A stretch of 64,000 nt of DNA from Gracilaria domingensis (Eukaryota > Rhodophyta > Florideophyceae > Gracilariales > Gracilariaceae), in NCBI GenBank assembly GCA_022539475.1, contig VCMS01000068.1, positions 62,001 to 126,000 of the forward strand, in the 5' to 3' direction. How positions within the stretch are numbered: the stretch's first letter is position 1; each line of letters opens with the position of its first letter. Positions 41,747-50,347 of the stretch are shown piece after piece. The notes under the pieces are model-generated. The model worked only from the letters and a program-made list of their open reading frames with translations, was not told the DNA's origin and did no database searches. Both the position numbers and the translations under genes were made by a program.

Positions 41747-43315
41747 GGTGGGTTTGCTAAAAGACCCAAGAAACTATAGACCCAAGAAACTACAACACTT
41801 CTTAGATGCCGCGGCCACAAAAGTGCCAATCAGTGTGATGGTTATGCTGCAATCACTGGGCAGGAAAAGGAAAGCGCAGGATTTTATAAATGATTTCGAC
41901 CAAGGTCGTCACCGACGCTCATCACCTTCCTCTTCCTCTTCTCCTCTTCATTCAACCTATAGAAACCGTCGACTGACGCGCTCTCCACACAAGACGCTCC
42001 TCATGTACCGTTGTGAACCTCGTTGGCCCCTAAGAAATTATTATGAACAGCATCCTGACGTCCCACACCTCCGGTGTGATCATTTGCCAGAACCGTCCCG
42101 TAGCCTTTCAACGTCATACAACCTCAGAATAGTCCCTCCGAGGAAAACCCTGAAAACACCTCGTCCAGTAGCTCTTTCAGAGCTCTTCCTTGTATCCATA
42201 GTGCCCAGTGCTCATTGCCAAACTGATCTTGCGAGTCAGTTCATCTCGTGTTCCCAGCCAGTCAGCCCTGGGTCAAGGTGGCCAGACGATTCTCACAGGC
42301 CTGAGCGTATCGTGCGGCAGACTTATTCCACTCTCGAAGAAATGCGTTGAATTGCTGTCGTCTGCGTCCGATGATGTTGACAATGGCATTGCGCAATGCA
42401 CGCCTCTCACCGGACACCAAAGGATCGACTCCCTTTTGTCCACCAACAGCGTTCCCCTTTCCTCTTCGCCTTCTCTACCTTCGCAATTGCCTTGAGCCAG
42501 ATCGAATGCCCATGACATTCATTTGCAAAACCGTACGCGTGGTCCTTGGTTAGGTCCTCGCGTCCATACATTTTATATAGGCAGGTCGCCCATAAACTGT
42601 ACTTCTTCTGTTTCTGCTTCGTGGTAGAGCAAGGCTCACGATTGAGCCCAGTTGGGCCCAGGAGGTTTGTTCCCAGCCTTCCAGAAATCCTAGCATTTCT
42701 TAGCACGGTCATGCATCATACTTTGTGCAACTGTTTCTGGATCATTGTTCCGGGAGACCTCCTCGAGTAAGTGGGTAATTGGCCAGCCTTCTTTCAAAGC
42801 CATGTGATACTGATACATCTAATTCCGAAAGACGGTAAGCGTAGGAGCCATGTCCAAACTTCCGAGCTTCGGACCATCCCCCTACGTTCTCATTTGTGTC
42901 GTCGCGGAGCCCATGATAGGCGCAAGTAGCGTGTTCGTGGATTGTTCGGTTTGAGTGGCGGGGGCAGTGAATATTAGATTGCGCAGGTATGGAGGATTTG
43001 ACCGGTTGCACCAGAGTTCCGTGTCTCCCGGAGACCAGCAGGACGCTTGGAGTGTCTTCCATCAACGGTACACGTACTATGCATACTCCGTGACAACTGT
43101 CAATCTCTTAGTAGATACACAGTATTCGAACGATGTATCGACATGGTATCATGCACAAGAGTCGTGCGTGTCGGCGCGAACGTCATCATCGGAGCTGTGT
43201 GTCTGCGTCTTGTTGATCGGGCGCATTGTCGCTTGGCGCAACGTGTCTACCCTTGTATCTGCAGTATCCTAGCGACGGCTCTCAAGTGATAATTTGCTTC
43301 GCGCTTATGATAGAT

Positions 43316-43397
43316 ACTGTTTAGAACGCTATGTTCTACGTCGGAATTAGGCTAGAATACCCACAAAAGGTGAGAGAGAGAGAGAGATACTGTTCAG
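43316..43397 (+). mobile_element. LINE 3' UTR fragment with (GA)n tail
   Basis: CGGAATTAGGCTAGAATACCCACAAAA followed by GA repeats matches the 3' UTR of the copy at 41042-41158 (CGGAATTAGGCTGTTACACCCATAAAC plus GA). The ORF end upstream has decayed. Confidence 0.6.
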
Positions 43398-43564
43398 CAA
43401 TCCAAAGCATCGAAGGTAGATACTATACGATGAGAAAGCTGTGCTCGCGAGTCAATTCGTGTTGTTGACTTAATTGCGCTTCTACTGCTTGTATTCTGTG
43501 TGTGCAACGGCGTGAGGTTATACAGGCAGGGATGCCGCGTCGCTGGAGTGAAAAAGCTGATCTG

Positions 43565-43595
43565 ATTCATGATCACGATCACGATGATCATGAAT
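43565..43595. repeat. ATGATC-type palindrome
   Basis: ATTCATGATC and GATCATGAAT flank a short centre. It is similar in composition to the repeat at 15094-15120. Confidence 0.5.
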
Positions 43596-44265
43596 GACAT
43601 GATGTGGAGGAGAATCTCAATGACTCACTGCAATCTGAATGATTTAGGTTAGGCATAGGATCGTATCCTGGTAGCCCGTAGCACTTGTGACAATTAATCA
43701 GCTCAGGCGCATTCTTGGTGAAGCCGCTGTGTCGGAGCTGTAGCCTTTGTGTACAAGTAACGCGATTAAAGCCGGCGTGACGCGCAAATTCCGGTACGAC
43801 TCTGCCCTTGCTAGCGCACGTCTATAAGCCGCGGCGGCGAGGTAGAAAGTCATCACTAAAGCGGAACAACTCTGCTGAAGAGGACGCCTGGACCGGCTCT
43901 CCTGTCGCCGGCGACAAGCGCGGCGCGGCGTGGCGTAGAAAGAAGTGCAGCTCCAACAAGCAGGCGGCGCGCTACCTTCCAGCACGGCCGAATCGGCACG
44001 CGGCAACAGTCCAGGTGGCGGCCAAAAACGGCTCACCACCCAGCCACAGCGCGCCAGCAATGCGTCAGAAGCGCCTCATTTTGCCACCGGCGCGCGCGCG
44101 CACATCGGTGGCGCGTCGCCGCGCGAGCGCCAAAACAGTCGTTTCGCCGCTGCTTAAAAAGCCTGCTCGTCGTCGACGTCCTCCGCTCCATTCCCAGACA
44201 TCTTCGCAACCCACGCCGTACTCTTCCCGCCGCGCTACGTCTTCCCGCCCGCCGCTTGTACAACC

Positions 44266-44577
44266 ATGTCATTCGCTCGCTATTTCTTCGTCGCTCTTTT
44301 GCTGTGTCTCGTGGCTTCGCATAGTACGGCCACGCCCGTGCACTCCGCGCAACTCGTGTCTCGCAGTGCTCCAACAGCAAGTGTGCGACAAGCCACCGTC
44401 AGAGACGACGACAACGACCTTGGCGACGAAATCGTAGGCGAGTTCAACGACACCGTGGACGATATCAAAGACGCCACAGGGCTTTCACGAGGTGCCATCA
44501 TCGCTATCGCCATCGCTGCCGCAGCCGTTGTATTATTGCTTCTCATCTGCTGCTGTTGCTGTTGCTTCTGTCGCTAA
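44266..44577 (+). CDS. Small type I membrane protein with a Cys-cluster tail
   Basis: A 103-residue protein of unknown family. Residues 1-22 are a typical signal peptide (MSFARYFFVALLLCLVASHS). The short lumenal part is acidic (DDDNDLGDEIVGEFNDTVDDIKD). A membrane helix follows at about 75-96, running directly into six consecutive Cys and ending F-C-R. Such juxtamembrane Cys clusters are commonly S-acylated (inference). The start codon is in a strong CAACCATG context, and the gene is the only frame with this organisation. It converges on the GST-like gene with 132 bp between stops. Confidence 0.7.
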   Translation: MSFARYFFVALLLCLVASHSTATPVHSAQLVSRSAPTASVRQATVRDDDNDLGDEIVGEFNDTVDDIKDATGLSRGAIIAIAIAAAAVVLLLLICCCCCCFCR

Positions 44578-44709
44578 GACCACCCACCCTGGCTCGCACC
44601 GCCTCACCTCTTTTCGTTTTTGGTATCTCGCTCACCGCCACTACTAGTCAAGTTTCGTAACTGCCCAACTTGTATACTCTCGTTCCGCACAATATATAAA
44701 AGTAACACG

Positions 44710-45549
44710 TTACCGTCGCCTATTACTCACCACTGCCGAATAATGTGTGTTACGAAGCGCTCTGGCCCACGCAATCACGTCTGGAAAGGCTTCAACAAAC
44801 TCCTCATCGCGAAACATTTCACTACAACTTGCGTACCGTTCCGCGTCGAAATAGATGCTTTCCGCCACCACGACGTCTGCAAACGTCACGCTCTCTCCGC
44901 ATAGATAGCGCAGATGTTTGCCAGAGTAGCATGAAAGCGCGGCGCGAACGGCGTTGAGCGCTTTTCTAGCATGCTCTCTGCTGACTTCTCGTCGCTGTGT
45001 TGCGCACTCTCTCTTCAGCCACCACAGATAAATTTTCACTAGCAGTAGTGAAAAGAAGCGATGCCGCCAGTGTGGAGGCAATAAAATCACTTGTGCGGCA
45101 TTCATGTCGAGTTGCAGACGATCCAGTAATGTGATGTGCATGTGAGACACAATTGCGTGAGCATGTGTTTCGAACAGCGAGATATGTGACAGCAGATGAG
45201 ACGGAAATAAAGTAGCCTGACTCGGAGGTCGAACAGCGTCGATGTGATGCGCGATTTGAAATGTGTTACAAACATGGAGTTGGTATTTTTCAGTGGTACG
45301 AAGAACGGCACAGTTTATGCCAGTGGGCCGTATTCGAAACCTGAGCCACAGAATGACGTGAGAGATGACGGGCAACGCCCAGCATTGAACGATTTGTCGA
45401 CGACTGATGTGAGCGACTGCCAGTATGGCATTGGAAAGAGGCGACGAGATGCAGGTCCAGAGCGTTCCGACGTGAGCGTCAAAGTCCTTTGAAGGCGATG
45501 GGTGGTTTACACCACCGGACGAGGCTGCGACGTCTGTTGTGGCTTTCAT
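44710..45549 (-). CDS. Glutathione S-transferase-like protein
   Basis: A 279-residue protein. The best evidence is in the C-terminal half: ARKALNAVRAALSCYSGKHLRYLCGESVTFADVVVAESIYF matches the GST C-terminal helical domain pattern (L..YLCG..LT.AD). The N-terminal half is compatible with a diverged thioredoxin-like GST domain (SSPLSNAILAVAH; LRTTEKYQLHVCNTFQIAHHID), but the catalytic residue and the conserved cis-Pro are not obvious. It may be a transferase or a metaxin/EF1-like non-enzymatic relative. Intronless; the ATG at 45549 is the only good start. Divergent from the DDHD gene. Confidence 0.6.
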   Translation of the reverse strand: MKATTDVAASSGGVNHPSPSKDFDAHVGTLWTCISSPLSNAILAVAHISRRQIVQCWALPVISHVILWLRFRIRPTGINCAVLRTTEKYQLHVCNTFQIAHHIDAVRPPSQATLFPSHLLSHISLFETHAHAIVSHMHITLLDRLQLDMNAAQVILLPPHWRHRFFSLLLVKIYLWWLKRECATQRREVSREHARKALNAVRAALSCYSGKHLRYLCGESVTFADVVVAESIYFDAERYASCSEMFRDEEFVEAFPDVIAWARALRNTHYSAVVSNRRR

Positions 45550-46134
45550 GTTTGGTGGCGGCAGCGTTGAATCAGAACAAAAGTGAGAAGAAGGATGTGA
45601 TTTGACGCCTGGTTGGTGATGGACGTGTTGTATAGACGAACAGTTACACGCATGGCTGAATTTTCAGGCCCTGTGTGTGCGGCGCTTTTCACGTAGCGCA
45701 GAGTGTGCTTGGCGCATAATGGGCCGCTTTTGCGGCGCATTCGATGAACGGCTGCGTGGCATGGCGCCGCCGTCGTGGTGCCCTTGCCTTGTGCGAGGGC
45801 GGATGCAACCGCCCGGCTGAAACAGTCGCGGGGAAGGAGACGGCGGCATCGCGCGCGGGAGGAACGCGACCCGGCCGACGGAGGAAGACCATGGCAGTGC
45901 GCGCGGCGCCCCCACCGGCAGCGGGGGCGGAGCCGATCGCTGCAAGCGCCGGTGTCGCGCCTCTCGAGTCGAGAGTCTCGACGAAGCGTATGGCGCAGAA
46001 GGTTATTTCGCCGCAGGTTATTCCCAGACACTGCCTGTCCACGTGTGCGCGCAAAGGGCGAATCAGCGCAGCGGACAGCAAACAGCAGCAACGGCGCTGT
46101 ACAAGTGCCTGGCCGCCTGTCGCTCGTCCCTCGC
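45550..46134. promoter_or_regulatory. Divergent promoter region, GST-like / DDHD, with a palindrome
   Basis: Contains CTCTCGAGTCGAGAG at 45961-45975 followed by TCTCGAC, closely like the palindrome at 18408-18429. The frame of the DDHD gene is open upstream to 45775 but has no ATG, so it is regarded as leader. Confidence 0.5.
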
Positions 46135-48237
46135 ATGGACCCCTTCACCGCGCTTCATGTCGACGCGTTCGGCGGCTGCACAACGGTCCCCTTTGACCGC
46201 AGTTTGAGCGCTCAAATGGCGTCTTCTTCCGTCCTTATGGACGTCGATACCTGTCTTCTGCGAGACAGCTCTCTCCTCACCCTCGTGCGACCGGACGCAG
46301 CCGGCTATCTGTACAAGCGCTCCAATTTGTCAGGCTGGTACAAGTACTGGTTCTCACTTTCGCGCTCCCAACTCCTATACTTTGAACGAACACGCTCGGG
46401 GCGTCGCGGCCTGCTGGTAGGCACTATTTCTCTCTTCAGACACAAATTAACCATCATCAACTCCATCAAGCGTCGTCGCGAGTTCGAAATCACCGATGCG
46501 GCTGGAAAGGTGCACATGCTTCGCGCCGGCTCCGACGCCGAGATGCATTGGTGGGTGCAGATATTCACCACCTCTCGCAACAAAATTCCGCCCGCCAAAC
46601 CCATTGCGCAGCAGCTCACGTCGCCAAAGGCTGGCAGCAACACCGCGTCGGAGCTGCTTTCTTCGTTTGTAGATCCGCACCTTAAAGTTGATCATGTGCT
46701 TTGTATTGTGCATGGCATCGGTGTCAGTCCGGAGATTCTATCTGGAAATCTTCGACATCTCCATGAAAGTTACGCTGAGATTATGGACAAGGTGTTTCCA
46801 GACGTTGACTTTCGCGTTGAAATGTTGCCCATCCACTGGAGACCGGCGCTCACCAAGCTTGACATACATACAAAGTTACAGGCCGTCGTACCCAGAACGC
46901 CGGTTCCTGATGAAGCTAATCCGTTGCGGCAGTTTATGGTGCATCGCATTGTTGATTATGTGTATTATACCCATGAGCGATATCGACGTCATATCATGAG
47001 AGAAGTCTGTTCGCAACTCAATGCGCAGCTTGAGGCTTTTCGTAAACGTAGACCTGATTTTGACGGCACCATCAGCGTCATGGGACATTCGTTAGGCGCC
47101 GCGCTTTGCTACGATCTCATGTGTCGTAAGGTTTATGACGATCAAGTTCTACTCGAATCCGAGGGCATGCGTCTCAATTTCGATGCTGCCAACTTGTTTT
47201 GCGTTGGCAATCCTCTCGGAACATTTCTCGGCTTAGATCCATCAATTGGCATGAATGCAGACGTTTATAAGCTGCCTTTCCGCCTATTTAACATTTATAA
47301 GTTTCATGACCCGGTTGCCACTCGACTTGAGCCTTTGAAGCATATTGAGAGGGCCAATCGACCTCCAGTTGTTGTGCCGTGTTGGTTTAATATGGGCCTA
47401 CGAGAAACGACGTCGCAGTGGCTTGGGGGCTTGTGGCCGGGTCAGAAGAAGGGTGCAGAATCTGACGCGGAGTGCTCTGTTCCACTTAGCCCTTCAAACC
47501 TTCTGGAGCAATCGCAGGAATCTCTGGACGGGCCAGGCCGGAGACTGTCGCGATCTCCATCTCGACCGTCCTTGGATTACGAATTGTCAGAGTCGAATCA
47601 CGGTTCGGGCGTGCGGCGTCAGTCCACTGCGGAGTTTACGTCGTCAAAGGAGAGCGATCTGTTTAATGAGGATGGGAGTACGGAAGGCGGCTATGAGGAC
47701 TCTGTGCGGCTTGATTATGTGCTGCAGATGTCATCTACGATTGAAGATTTGTCAACGAGCTGGAGTGCGCTGAAGGCGCATACGGACTATTGGGAGAATC
47801 GTGATACTATGCTGTTCATGGTGAGTCGGATGATGAAGACTTCGTTTGGGATTGCTGACGACAGTGATGACAGAGAGGCGAGCAGCTTTGCAGATCGCAT
47901 CATTGATGAAGACATCTTGACAAAGAAACAGCACGAAAGTATGAATGACGGCGCCAAATGGGGTCGCCAGGAGTCGGCGGAAGTGTTATTGGACGACACC
48001 GTGAAGCAAGTGGTTGAGCGGGTGGTAGAAGAGGCTGTTGCAGCACATGAGTTGATGAAGTTACATCCTAATGTGCGCATGAGATATGGAGGGATCGCGG
48101 GGAAGTCGCCAGTTGTAAGCAAGACAGATATGGGTGTGAATAGTAGTGAGGGCGGTGCGGGCGATAGAAACAGTGGTGGATGGGCGGCGTACTTGAGAAG
48201 TGGATGGTTTGGGAGCGATAGCGGTAACAAGAAGTGA
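46135..48237 (+). CDS. PH-domain plus DDHD-domain phospholipase A1-like protein
   Basis: A 700-residue intracellular phospholipase A1 relative (DDHD/SEC23IP family), acting on phosphatidic acid and other phospholipids at Golgi or mitochondrial membranes. A PH domain at about 55-150 (GYLYKRSNLSGWYKYWFSL to HWWVQIF) precedes the lipase part, an unusual order since animal members lack it. The lipase has CIVHGIG, VEMLPIHWRP, the nucleophile elbow MGHSLGAALCYDL (Ser near 319) and FNIYKFHDPVATRLEPL. The C-terminal DDHD part carries LDYVLQMSS and YWENRDTMLFM. The tail from 660 is Gly-rich. The ATG at 46135 is the first in frame. Intronless. Confidence 0.92.
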   Translation: MDPFTALHVDAFGGCTTVPFDRSLSAQMASSSVLMDVDTCLLRDSSLLTLVRPDAAGYLYKRSNLSGWYKYWFSLSRSQLLYFERTRSGRRGLLVGTISLFRHKLTIINSIKRRREFEITDAAGKVHMLRAGSDAEMHWWVQIFTTSRNKIPPAKPIAQQLTSPKAGSNTASELLSSFVDPHLKVDHVLCIVHGIGVSPEILSGNLRHLHESYAEIMDKVFPDVDFRVEMLPIHWRPALTKLDIHTKLQAVVPRTPVPDEANPLRQFMVHRIVDYVYYTHERYRRHIMREVCSQLNAQLEAFRKRRPDFDGTISVMGHSLGAALCYDLMCRKVYDDQVLLESEGMRLNFDAANLFCVGNPLGTFLGLDPSIGMNADVYKLPFRLFNIYKFHDPVATRLEPLKHIERANRPPVVVPCWFNMGLRETTSQWLGGLWPGQKKGAESDAECSVPLSPSNLLEQSQESLDGPGRRLSRSPSRPSLDYELSESNHGSGVRRQSTAEFTSSKESDLFNEDGSTEGGYEDSVRLDYVLQMSSTIEDLSTSWSALKAHTDYWENRDTMLFMVSRMMKTSFGIADDSDDREASSFADRIIDEDILTKKQHESMNDGAKWGRQESAEVLLDDTVKQVVERVVEEAVAAHELMKLHPNVRMRYGGIAGKSPVVSKTDMGVNSSEGGAGDRNSGGWAAYLRSGWFGSDSGNKK

Positions 48238-48889
48238 CACTAAGTGGTGGATCTCTAAATACTAACTATAATGAGGGAGTTCGCGGGCAGTAGCAGCAAC
48301 AGTGGTTGATGCTCGAAGCTGGGCGATTCCGAAAAGTTCGTGATGCGAGTTACGGGGCGCTGTGCTCGGAGCCAGGAGCTGCGCGCTGGTGCACGTGCTC
48401 ACCAGCCCGCACGCAGAGTGGGAGCCGGTGGATCTCGACTGCGGTCGAGTTTTGTCTAGTGTCCAGGGGGCTTCTTGGCACCAAACTTGTACGGGAGCTG
48501 TTCCAGGCCCTGACGACGGAACCAACATGCATCTTGTGGAATGAAACAAATCTGCAGAAAAAACCGCGCGCCGCCAGCGCGCGCCATTGGCTGCCGTGGG
48601 CTCCGAAACGGCGCTTCCACTGAAACGCGCCATGCGGCAGCCCTATGCTTGGCCCTTTTGTTTAATGCCTCCCGCGTTCCGCGCACGATTGCACGTGCCT
48701 TCTGTTTGATACAGTTGCTGAGTACAGTTGCATGTAACCTAACCTCGCGCCTAGTCTTCCCCTCTGTTTGTCTCCCCCACCCCCACACCCACCCCGTCTG
48801 TCTACCGGCGCTAATACCTTCGTACCTACACATCCAACCCGTCCCATCAACACGTCCTTCAGCGTCTACACCGTCTTCACCTTCTAAAC
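48238..48889. promoter_or_regulatory. Intergenic region and C-rich leader of the FBPase-like gene
   Basis: No gene seen. ATCTCGACTGCGGTCGAGTT near 48431 is a further CTCGA-type palindrome. A C-rich tract at 48775-48800 precedes the start, as with other leaders here. Confidence 0.4.
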
Positions 48890-50134
48890 ATGCCTGCTCC
48901 AGAGCCGCAAGAGGCCGCGGTTGCCGGTACTACCCTTACCCAGTATCTCCTCAACGTCGCTCGCGAGCGCGTCAACTCTCTTGAAGGTGAGGTACGCCAC
49001 TCCGTACCAGACACCGCTCTTTCCAAATCAGGCCAAGATGGCGTCTTGGACCTCATCACTCTTCTACAATCCATCAAGCTAGCCGTCAAAAGCGTCGGCT
49101 CCCTGGTTCGTTCCGCGGGTATTCCAGGTTCGGATGTTACCGTACCGTTCCAAGAGTCGGATGACATTGCCGCCGCTTCACGCCGCCTTTGTCAACAGCT
49201 CAACTCGCGCGCCAATCAGATCTGGATAAACGCTTTGCTTTACTCGCAGCGTAGTTGTGTGCTTGTATCTGAGGAGTTGCCAGACCCGGTCATTGTACAA
49301 GAGGACATGGCGGGCAAGTATGCCGTTGTGTTTGATCCTCTCACTGGCCTTTCAGATCCGCCTGCACAGAATATGGGAGCCATCTTTGGCATATTCAGAC
49401 AGCTCAGTGGAGGCAATCCCGGAGTTGTTGATGTCATGCAGCCGGCTAGAAATCTTGTGGCTGCTGGCTACGCCCTGTACGGAGCCTGTACCGTGCTCAT
49501 GTTTTCTGCTGGATATGGTGTTCAGCAGTTTGTATTAGATAACAGTTTGAACGAGTTTATCCTCACGGATTCAAATGTTACGATTCCCTTCTCGGGTGCT
49601 ATCTATTCCATCAACGAAGGCTACACCTCAGAGTATGATAACGAAACTCAAGAAATGCTCAAATGCCTCAAGGCTGAACCTTCCATCGATGGTCGCGCAC
49701 GAACATGCCGATACATAGGCTCGATGGTGGCTGATATTCATCGGACATTCAAGAAGGGCGGCATCTTCATGTATCCGCCTCACCAACGAGGCTATCCGAA
49801 CGGACGTCTCAAGCTCTTGTATGAAGCTGGGCCAATGGCTTACCTGGTCACCCAAGCTGGTGGACAGGCAAGCACTGGTACAGAACATATTGTTGACATC
49901 GTTCCGGATTCCATTCATACAAGAGTTCCAGTATTCCTGGGCAGTGAAGACGATGTCAACTTCGCTACCGGCTTCTACAAAAAGGCTCCTTGGGGCCGTT
50001 CCGATCAGGATCCTATGTTTATGCTTCGACGTACGCTTAGCAGAGAGGAGAAGAAAAGGAAGATGCCGATCAAGGAGCCGACCGATGCGTCTGATGTTGT
50101 CGACGATGGCATCATGTGTTTCCACATAGGATAA
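48890..50134 (+). CDS. Fructose-1,6-bisphosphatase paralogue with altered active site
   Basis: A 414-residue protein clearly of the FBPase family: AAGYALYGACTVLMFSAGYGVQQF, EFILTDSNVTIPFSGAIYSI, RYIGSMVADIHRTFKKGGIFMYP and GRLKLLYEAGPMAYLVTQAGG all align. FBPase removes phosphate from fructose-1,6-bisphosphate in gluconeogenesis and the Calvin cycle. The metal-site motif, normally DPLDGSSNID, is here DPLTGLSDPP (D149-P-L-T152-G-L-S-D). D149 and the earlier E128-E129 are kept, but the second Asp ligand has become Thr and the SSN part is changed. The segment around the usual K-LDV-AN is also diverged. It is likely inactive or works on another substrate (inference). No clear transit peptide; the C-terminus is extended by about 45 residues. 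Confidence 0.88.
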   Translation: MPAPEPQEAAVAGTTLTQYLLNVARERVNSLEGEVRHSVPDTALSKSGQDGVLDLITLLQSIKLAVKSVGSLVRSAGIPGSDVTVPFQESDDIAAASRRLCQQLNSRANQIWINALLYSQRSCVLVSEELPDPVIVQEDMAGKYAVVFDPLTGLSDPPAQNMGAIFGIFRQLSGGNPGVVDVMQPARNLVAAGYALYGACTVLMFSAGYGVQQFVLDNSLNEFILTDSNVTIPFSGAIYSINEGYTSEYDNETQEMLKCLKAEPSIDGRARTCRYIGSMVADIHRTFKKGGIFMYPPHQRGYPNGRLKLLYEAGPMAYLVTQAGGQASTGTEHIVDIVPDSIHTRVPVFLGSEDDVNFATGFYKKAPWGRSDQDPMFMLRRTLSREEKKRKMPIKEPTDASDVVDDGIMCFHIG

Positions 50135-50347
50135 TTGTTACAAATTGTATGATAGCAGATCATTGTGAACAGTAGTACAGAAAACTATCACTGCAAAGTA
50201 AATTAAGGAATATCAACGAACGTGTGGAGTCCACAGAGGGGTCCCGTATCGTTCCTTGCGTATACGTCATGGATATGGATACAAGCAGCAAGTTAGTATA
50301 TACTAAACCTCCAAAACACTACACCCTAGCTGGGAAGCCACATTCCT

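Larger units (their letters stand above)
40433..44265. other. Repeat-rich region with LINE remnants
   Basis: No intact gene is recognised in 3.8 kb. It contains a tail-to-tail pair of LINE 3' ends (41042-41158 plus, 41256-41746 minus), another LINE 3' end (43316-43397), a palindrome (43565-43595), and minus-strand ORF scraps at 42200-43065 (for example KDHAYGFANECHGHSIWLK and RRALRNAIVNIIGRRRQQF) of unknown origin. The last 500 bp are GC-rich promoter DNA. Confidence 0.5.

Noticed and set aside
41748-42350. 200-codon plus-strand frame
   Set aside because: Lies in decayed repeat DNA, with no domain; minus-strand scraps there are equally long.
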